Assembly (NCBI GenBank): GCA_024998705.1
Contig: JACOEF010000233.1
Span: 1-12,582 of the forward strand
Source: Nitrospira sp.
Lineage (GTDB): Bacteria; Nitrospirota; Nitrospiria; Nitrospirales; Nitrospiraceae
Direction of reading: 5' to 3'
DNA: 12,582 nt
Shown here: piece by piece, positions 7,580 to 12,582 of the stretch
How positions within the stretch are numbered: the first letter of the stretch is position 1
Layout of the letters: every line of letters starts with the position of its first letter
Translations under genes and position numbers: made by a program
Notes under the pieces: generated by a model
What the model saw: only the letters and a program-made list of their open reading frames with translations
What the model was told of the DNA's origin: nothing
Databases searched by the model: none

Positions 7580-7999
7580 ATGCCGATCGAGCAAGTGACG
7601 GCAAGTTATGGACGATGCTGCCTGCAACCGGAATTCTTCGACCGGTTCTATGAGATGTTTCTCGGTATCCATCCGAGCATCAGACCGATGTTCGCCCATA
7701 CCAATTTTGCGAAGCAAAAAGCGTTGTTGCGTGAAGGGATCGCCATGATGCTGATGCATTTGGAGGGCAAATCAGTCGGCACCCTGTGTCTGAATCGTAT
7801 TGCCGATACCCATAATGCCCGCCATATGAATATCACGCCGCAACTCTATGAGTACTGGGTCAACAGCTTAATCGCCACCGTCAAGGAATACGACGGCGAC
7901 TGTACGCCGAGCTTGGAGACTGAATGGCGCAAAGCGTTACATGCGGGAGTTCATTACATCGTCATGCAGGGGACAAAAACTGCGTCGACCACGCAGTAG
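7580..7999 (+). CDS. Single-domain globin (bacterial haemoglobin-like)
   Basis: The 139-residue product is a single globin domain with no reductase attached. It has FFDRFYEMFLGIHPSIRPMF at residues 19-38 (B to CD region), a distal-side segment FAKQKALLREGI (43-54), and the proximal region IADTHNARHMNITPQLY (74-90), where His78 is the likely F8 haem ligand and His82 a neighbouring alternative. The final helix ends near ETEWRKALHAGVHYIVMQG. Such globins bind O2, NO or CO and are thought to act in gas sensing, transport or NO detoxification in the cytoplasm. GGGAGG lies 4 nt before the ATG. The carbonic anhydrase gene follows after 29 bp on the same strand, which suggests co-transcription. I cannot tell which ligand matters in the cell. 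Confidence 0.88.
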   Translation: MPIEQVTASYGRCCLQPEFFDRFYEMFLGIHPSIRPMFAHTNFAKQKALLREGIAMMLMHLEGKSVGTLCLNRIADTHNARHMNITPQLYEYWVNSLIATVKEYDGDCTPSLETEWRKALHAGVHYIVMQGTKTASTTQ

Positions 8000-8028
8000 T
8001 GAGTGCCGTTGTCTCGTGGAGAACCCAG

Positions 8029-8721
8029 ATGCCTCGATCCTGGTCCCTCTCACTCAGTCTGAGCTTGAACGTGCTCCTCATCGGCATCGCGCTGATCGGC
8101 TGGGTCTCCCCCAACGTGCCCACCACATTTAATCCTCACGTGACTGTGCCCACGATTGCCGCGTCGGCACGCATTCATCCCCTGGCTGCGGTGATCGGAT
8201 CCGTAACGCTCGGCGAGCTGATTTTCATCGCGCCAGGCGCCTCGGTCCGGGGTGATGAAGGACAGTACATTTATGTCGGGGATCACAGTAACGTGCAGGA
8301 CGGCGTCGTCATCCATGGACTGGAGACATTCGAAGGAGATCATGAACTGCCGGAGAACGAAGTGCAGGTCTCGGGCAAGACCTATTCCGTGTATATCGGA
8401 AAGCGCGTCTCCCTGGCCCACCAATCGCAGGTGCATGGACCCGCCAGAATCGGTGACGATACCTTTATCGGCATGCAGGCCCTTGTGTTTCGAACCGAAC
8501 TCGGCGACCACGTCGTGGTCGAACCGGGCGCGAAATTGATCGGCGTCAAAGTCGCTTCCGGCCGGTATGTACCGGCGCTCACCCTCGTGACCACACAGGA
8601 CCAAGCCGATGCCCTCCCTCTCATCACCTCCGCCTATCCCTATCGCAATCTCAACGAGGGCGTCGTGAGCGTGAACATACAATTAGCCCGAGCAGGACAG
8701 CCGAAACAGACCGGCCGCTAG
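8029..8721 (+). CDS. cam: Exported gamma-class carbonic anhydrase, Cam type
   Basis: The 231-aa protein closely follows archaeal Cam, the zinc/iron gamma-carbonic anhydrase that interconverts CO2 and bicarbonate as a left-handed beta-helix trimer. The metal ligands are His96 (VVIHGLET), His131 and His136 (SLAHQSQVHG). The catalytic surroundings Arg74, Asp76 and Glu77 (RGDEG), Gln90 and Glu99 are all present. It also keeps a Cam-type acidic loop (about residues 99-111) that the shorter CamH and YrdA relatives lack. Residues 8-26 form a hydrophobic N-terminal segment, so the enzyme is probably secreted or membrane-anchored with the active site outside the cytoplasm. The ATG at 8029 follows GGAG by a suitable distance. 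An upstream in-frame start at 7924 overlaps the globin gene and would place a polar stretch before the signal. Confidence 0.93.
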   Translation: MPRSWSLSLSLSLNVLLIGIALIGWVSPNVPTTFNPHVTVPTIAASARIHPLAAVIGSVTLGELIFIAPGASVRGDEGQYIYVGDHSNVQDGVVIHGLETFEGDHELPENEVQVSGKTYSVYIGKRVSLAHQSQVHGPARIGDDTFIGMQALVFRTELGDHVVVEPGAKLIGVKVASGRYVPALTLVTTQDQADALPLITSAYPYRNLNEGVVSVNIQLARAGQPKQTGR

Positions 8722-9274
8722 TTAGCCCGGCGTCTACCACCGTCGTGTCAGTCGCACATCGTGATGTCCCGTAGGAGCCGATTGCGAAGCGCGTTTCGGT
8801 ACCCCGCCGCGATTCCGTGCAGGTGCGTGGACGGGAGACTCCGGGGAATGCCGCCGGATCGAGCCACATGTCAGCCCCCCTCAAAATTGCAGCTCCCTTG
8901 TGAGTCAGACACCCCTAAATACGCTCGACACCTCGGACGAAGAGGTCTACCGGAATGCGGACATGTTTTACTTCGTGACAAACTCGCGTTGCCATGACCA
9001 CCCACCATCGACCGACAGCAAGATCTGTTGCAAAGAGACGCACGCCAGAAACGGCCGGAACGGACGTTGGGGGACAGGCGGGAGCGGCGAATGCAGCAGA
9101 AGTGAGGCGATGCCGGACTGGTCGGTGACGGGGCGAGACTTGGTTACCCGATCGTCCTGATCAGACCACACGAGCAGGCGCTCAGGGGGTCCTTTCAGAT
9201 TCTTATTCGGCAGACAACGAAGCACTCGGGCGACCGGCGCATCGATACACCACCTCTGCCGCTTCGCTCTGTCC
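8722..9274. other. Long intergenic region with no supported gene
   Basis: These 553 bp separate the convergent carbonic anhydrase and 423-aa protein genes. Short frames exist on both strands (8900-9160 plus; 8968-9225 minus), but none has a good ribosome-binding site or recognisable domain. I found no strong intrinsic terminator. The segment could be an eroded gene or repeat; the sequence alone does not decide. Confidence 0.4.
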
Positions 9275-10546
9275 CTATTTAGGAGCCGTCAGCGCATCCT
9301 GCGCCACGTGGCCTGTCATCGATTTTTCCTGAATATTGTGCTGAATCTCCGAGGCAATCACGCGCGCCAACTGGTCCGCCGAAAGTGCGCCCATAGGCAA
9401 CCCCTGCGTATCCGGATAAAACGGGTCGTCGGGCGCAGCGGTTCGATAGGTATTCACCAAGATGGCCGCCGGCTGAACGCGTTGGTCGCGCGCTCCGACC
9501 ACAATGGCCTTCTCTTCCGGCAGCACCCTGGTTCGGGTCGCCCAATCCCGTTGATCGATTTTTACGAACGCGACAGCCCACACCTTCCCGTTCAGCAGAC
9601 TTCTAACCGCATTCGGCGTACGGTCCCAGAAGAACGGCTCGCGGACGATCTTCTGCAGGGCCTCACGAACCCGGATCTCATACAGCTTGGTCGTCGAATC
9701 CTGATGAGTCGGCGCGACCGGCGCAGTGTTGCCGACTTCATAAAAGGGCTGACCATCGAGGCTCTTCTGATCATCTATCGTTCGCAGGTAGGTGTCGAAT
9801 AGTTGCTGGAGGATACGTACCCGCTCATCCCCAGGCAGGGCGGCAATATCCTGGTCCGTACGGATAGGGGCTGATTTCAAGACTCGTTCACCTGACATCA
9901 GTTTGGGCTTCGGCGCCGTGTCCGCCTTGCTGGCCACCCATTGAAATTCTTTCGCCAGTACCGGAGCCAGTGCCTCCGGGTGATGCAGATACCCCTGCTC
10001 CTTCAGCGAGGCCGCGCTGATCAGCAGGATGACGCGTCCAGGTTGTGTGGTGCGCACGACGAGAAACGGAAATGCTTTCCCCTCGTCATTCACCACAGTC
10101 GTCTCAATCACGACTTTGGCCAGCGCCTCTTTCGCGAGACTTTCATCGACACGCGGATAGTCGGTCCGATGCTGCAAGAGGACAACCAATGCCTCCCTCA
10201 CCGTTTCAACTGCGGCGCTCCTGTCTGCCTGAGTTAGGCCGGTCCCTTCTGCCTCATCGTTGGCTTGCCCCAAGAATATCTGAAACGCTGCGCCTGGGAT
10301 CGCGTACCCCGTGCCCACCGTTGGATGAGCCTCGCCATCGGCATGGCTTCCATGGCCTTGATGGTTCGCATGCGCTCCCGGCACGAAGAAGAGCACACAC
10401 GCAACCACCCCGGCACCGATTCTCAATGATGCAGCCCGAAACACGATCATGAAGAGCCCCACCAGGAAAGCACCAGCGGCCTGGCACAACACGCGCCCCT
10501 GTCGACAGTCGAACCCCTGTTCACGATGCAGGTCGATCGTTTTCAT
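9275..10546 (-). CDS. Exported protein of unknown function with His-rich N-terminus
   Basis: I do not recognise a named family for this 423-aa protein. The start at 10544-10546 has a strong GGAGG site, but a second Met at residue 33 begins a textbook signal peptide ending GAHA before Asn61, so the mature protein probably starts there and is periplasmic or secreted. The mature N-terminus is rich in histidine (HQGHGSHADGEAHP, 62-75), a possible metal-binding tail. The rest looks like two related halves: AFPFLVVRTT with LAPVLAKEFQWVASK (about 158-207), and AAILVNTYRT with LARVIASEIQHNIQEK (about 360-408). The second half has an ExxH (Glu400, His403) that in the first half reads ExxW (Glu200, Trp203). 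It lies 39 bp after galE on the same strand and may be co-transcribed. There is no evidence of catalysis. Confidence 0.75.
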   Translation of the reverse strand: MKTIDLHREQGFDCRQGRVLCQAAGAFLVGLFMIVFRAASLRIGAGVVACVLFFVPGAHANHQGHGSHADGEAHPTVGTGYAIPGAAFQIFLGQANDEAEGTGLTQADRSAAVETVREALVVLLQHRTDYPRVDESLAKEALAKVVIETTVVNDEGKAFPFLVVRTTQPGRVILLISAASLKEQGYLHHPEALAPVLAKEFQWVASKADTAPKPKLMSGERVLKSAPIRTDQDIAALPGDERVRILQQLFDTYLRTIDDQKSLDGQPFYEVGNTAPVAPTHQDSTTKLYEIRVREALQKIVREPFFWDRTPNAVRSLLNGKVWAVAFVKIDQRDWATRTRVLPEEKAIVVGARDQRVQPAAILVNTYRTAAPDDPFYPDTQGLPMGALSADQLARVIASEIQHNIQEKSMTGHVAQDALTAPK

Positions 10547-10585
10547 CGTAAGATCCTCCGGCTCACCGCGCGGATCTTTGAGCAG

Positions 10586-11605
10586 TCAGCCCCCATAGCC
10601 TTTTGGATTGGTACTTTGCCAGCGCCAGGCATCGGCGCACATCTCGCTCAACCCGCGCGCCGCCCGCCACCCTAAGGATTTCAAGGCTTGCTCAGGATCG
10701 GCATAACAGGATGCCACGTCACCGGGTCTGCGGGGGGCGACTTTGTAGGGAACCGGCTTGCCGCTCGCCGCTTCAAGCGCCCGCACGATCTCCAGCACGC
10801 TATACCCATTCCCTGTTCCGAGGTTCACCGTCAAACATTCGCCCGGACGTTCCAGCCGATCGAGCGCTTCCAGCGCCTTGAGGTGCCCCAGTGCCAGATC
10901 CACCACATGAATATAATCCCGCACCCCGGTGCCGTCCGGAGTCGAATAATCATTGCCCCACACATTCAAGTATTCCCGCCGACCCACCGCCACCTGTGCC
11001 ACGAACGGCAAGAGATTATTCGGCATCCCCTGAGGATCCTCACCGATCAAGCCGCTGGCATGCGCGCCGACCGGATTGAAATAGCGGAGAATGCAGATTC
11101 GCCAGGAGGCATCACTACGCTGGACATCGCGTAGAATCTCCTCCACCATCAACTTCGTCCTGCCGTAGGGATTCGTGGCCGACAACGGGTGGTCCTCCGT
11201 GAGCGGGAGTCGTTGCGGATCGCCATAGACTGTGGCGGAAGAGCTGAACACCAGCTGCTGCACGCCGCACTCCTGCATCGCCTCCAAGAGCCGCAGGGAC
11301 CCGACGACATTGTTGTCGTAGTAGGCCATGGGCTGTTGCACCGATTCCCCCACCGCTTTGAGACCGGCAAAATGAATCACCGCCGTCGCCCGGCTCTCGC
11401 GCAGGGCTGCCACCAGGGCGGCGCGATCACGGCAATCGCCGCGTATCACGCGAACAGACTTTCCGGTAATCCGCTCCACACGAGCCAACGATTCGGGATG
11501 GCTGTTGGAAAAATTGTCGAAGACCGTAACCGCACAGCCGGCATTCAACAGTTCCACGCAGGTATGCGAACCGATATAGCCGGCACCTCCGGTGACCAGA
11601 ATCAT
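10586..11605 (-). CDS. galE: UDP-glucose 4-epimerase GalE
   Basis: This 339-aa short-chain dehydrogenase/reductase has every GalE hallmark: the NAD-binding GGAGYIGSH (residues 6-14), the FDNFSNS segment, HFAGLKAVGES (78-88), the catalytic serine region FSSSATVYG (120-128, Ser122), and Tyr147/Lys151 of NPYGRTK. Substrate-side motifs RYFNPVGAH and DGTGVRDYIHV follow. E. coli GalE is 338 residues, so the length is standard. The enzyme interconverts UDP-glucose and UDP-galactose in the cytoplasm, feeding exopolysaccharide or lipopolysaccharide synthesis. The ATG at 11603-11605 follows GGAGG by 8 nt. The gene for an exported protein follows 39 bp downstream on the same strand. Confidence 0.97.
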   Translation of the reverse strand: MILVTGGAGYIGSHTCVELLNAGCAVTVFDNFSNSHPESLARVERITGKSVRVIRGDCRDRAALVAALRESRATAVIHFAGLKAVGESVQQPMAYYDNNVVGSLRLLEAMQECGVQQLVFSSSATVYGDPQRLPLTEDHPLSATNPYGRTKLMVEEILRDVQRSDASWRICILRYFNPVGAHASGLIGEDPQGMPNNLLPFVAQVAVGRREYLNVWGNDYSTPDGTGVRDYIHVVDLALGHLKALEALDRLERPGECLTVNLGTGNGYSVLEIVRALEAASGKPVPYKVAPRRPGDVASCYADPEQALKSLGWRAARGLSEMCADAWRWQSTNPKGYGG

Positions 11606-11655
11606 GCGAATCGCCTCCGATGGAGTTTACAGCAGGAATACCCTCATCCTGACGT

Positions 11656-11684
11656 ACGATACACCGCCGACACTTTTCCCACAA
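11656..11684 (-). promoter_or_regulatory. Possible promoter of galE
   Basis: On the minus strand TTGTGG (11679-11684), a 17-bp spacer and TATCGT (11656-11661, four of six -10 bases) precede galE, giving a leader of roughly 43 nt. The -35 is only a partial match. Confidence 0.35.
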
Positions 11685-11803
11685 TGACGAACCCGTATTG
11701 CACAGGCAGAATTCACCCACCGCTTCTTGCCGGCTCCGATCATGCGGGCTAGCGCTTCGCCGTCGCACTCCGCTACACTTCATCATATCGATCAGGACAC
11801 CGC

Positions 11804-12582
11804 ATGCGAGACCAACGAGCCACGAACTACTACACCATTCTTGAACTCTCCCCCGGCGCGTCAGACGCGGAGATCAAACGTGCCTGGCATGAGCACATGC
11901 AGGTCTGGCATCCCGCTCGCTTCGTACATTCGCCGGCTCTGCACCGGAAGGCCGAGGCCAGAACCCAACTGATCAACCAGGCCTATCAAACGCTCAGCGA
12001 CCCAGCGGCCCGCGCCAGGTACGATGCCGGCAGACAACATCCTTCCTCACCGACGCCGCCTCCACGCCCTTCGCCGGCGCCTCGCCCGCAAACCGCTCCG
12101 CGACCGCGCCAGGAACTGCGTGGGCCACAAACGATGCTGAACGTCACCCGGTTCAGTCATCCCAAAATCATGGTGCCGGCCATCCATATCCTGGTCGACA
12201 GCCGCGAACACCAGCCCTACGAATTCAAGGGCCTGGTGCGCATCGCTGGAACAGTCACCCAAACCCTGCCGGCCGGTGACTATGCGATTGCGGAAGCCCC
12301 GGATATTTTTTGCGTGGAACGCCGCCGTGTCGAGGAGTTCAACACGATTTTCTCGAACCCCTCGGACAATCGACCGCGCTTTCTCCGCGAACTCGAACCG
12401 CTTCTCGCCGTTCCCCATCGTTTTCTCGTGATCGAAGGCACGATCCAATACAACCGCGGCGGTGGACGATTGGGACAATATCACCGAAACGGCCTCGTGG
12501 ATTTCCTGGATGCGCTGACGGCTAGATTTGGGCTGCAGATCATCTATTCAGACAGTCGCGAAGAAGCCGAGGAACGGGTTGC
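11804..12582 (+). CDS. J-domain/ERCC4 nuclease-domain fusion protein, N-terminal part (cut by window edge)
   Basis: The frame from the ATG at 11804 runs 259 codons to the window edge without a stop. Residues 7-78 form a DnaJ-type J-domain: NYYTILELSPGASDAEIKRA, then INQAYQTLSDPAARARYDAG. The helix II-III loop reads HPA (36-38) instead of the HPD needed to stimulate Hsp70. Residues 80-105 are a proline/arginine-rich linker. From about 127 the sequence is an ERCC4/XPF-type nuclease domain: ILVDSREH (Asp132, Arg134, Glu135), LPAGDYAI (Gly158-Asp159-Tyr160), CVERRRVEEF (Glu172, the usual ERK read as ERR), RELEPLLAVPHRFLVIEG and a following helix. ERCC4 domains cut branched DNA. AGGA 7 nt before the ATG supports the start. 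It is divergent from galE. The end of the nuclease domain and anything beyond are not visible. No function is established. Confidence 0.85.
   Translation, partial: MRDQRATNYYTILELSPGASDAEIKRAWHEHMQVWHPARFVHSPALHRKAEARTQLINQAYQTLSDPAARARYDAGRQHPSSPTPPPRPSPAPRPQTAPRPRQELRGPQTMLNVTRFSHPKIMVPAIHILVDSREHQPYEFKGLVRIAGTVTQTLPAGDYAIAEAPDIFCVERRRVEEFNTIFSNPSDNRPRFLRELEPLLAVPHRFLVIEGTIQYNRGGGRLGQYHRNGLVDFLDALTARFGLQIIYSDSREEAEERV

Noticed and set aside
8900..9225. Overlapping short frames on both strands in the 8722-9274 spacer
   Set aside because: Neither has a good ribosome-binding site or domain, and their overlap on opposite strands suggests chance open frames.

Overview
The window is a typical stretch of a GC-rich bacterial chromosome, with short intergenic gaps, ATG starts and Shine-Dalgarno sites on many genes. 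The gene set (a Tex factor, a Kup transporter, a Cam-type gamma-carbonic anhydrase beside a single-domain globin, a bacterioferritin-like protein) and the protein style suggest a Nitrospira-like (Nitrospirota) organism. This is an inference; no taxonomic marker is present. I found no rRNA, tRNA, CRISPR array, prophage or transposase.

Layout. 1-1057 (minus): 5' part of tex, running off the left edge. 1058-1379: divergent spacer with a probable kup promoter. 1380-3263 (plus): a full-length kup potassium transporter frame broken by one in-frame TAA at 1971-1973. 3314-4322 (minus): a two-gene unit with a well-formed promoter, an SGNH/GDSL hydrolase lipoprotein followed 7 bp later by a 104-aa conserved hypothetical. 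4323-5137: gene-poor, holding a probable repeat unit bounded by two copies of the palindrome ATTCATGAAT. 5138-7336 (minus): ychF, a ferritin-like gene and trmL in series. 7580-8721 (plus): a globin and an exported gamma-carbonic anhydrase 29 bp apart, likely one transcript. 8722-9274: no convincing gene. 9275-11605 (minus): galE followed by an exported protein of unknown function with a possible internal duplication. 11804-12582 (plus): the start of a gene running off the right edge.

The most unusual gene is the last one. It joins an N-terminal J-domain, whose HPD motif reads HPA, through a proline-rich linker to an ERCC4/XPF-type nuclease domain with recognisable catalytic motifs (DSRE, GDY, ERR). 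A J-like module fused to a structure-specific nuclease fold is not a standard DNA-repair architecture. The next points of interest are the kup nonsense codon, the globin/carbonic-anhydrase pair, a ferritin-like protein that appears to lack one ferroxidase glutamate, and the palindrome-bounded repeat.

The genes do not form a single pathway. The operons look like independent housekeeping units (transcription, tRNA modification, ribosome-associated GTPase, sugar nucleotides) with accessory genes between them.
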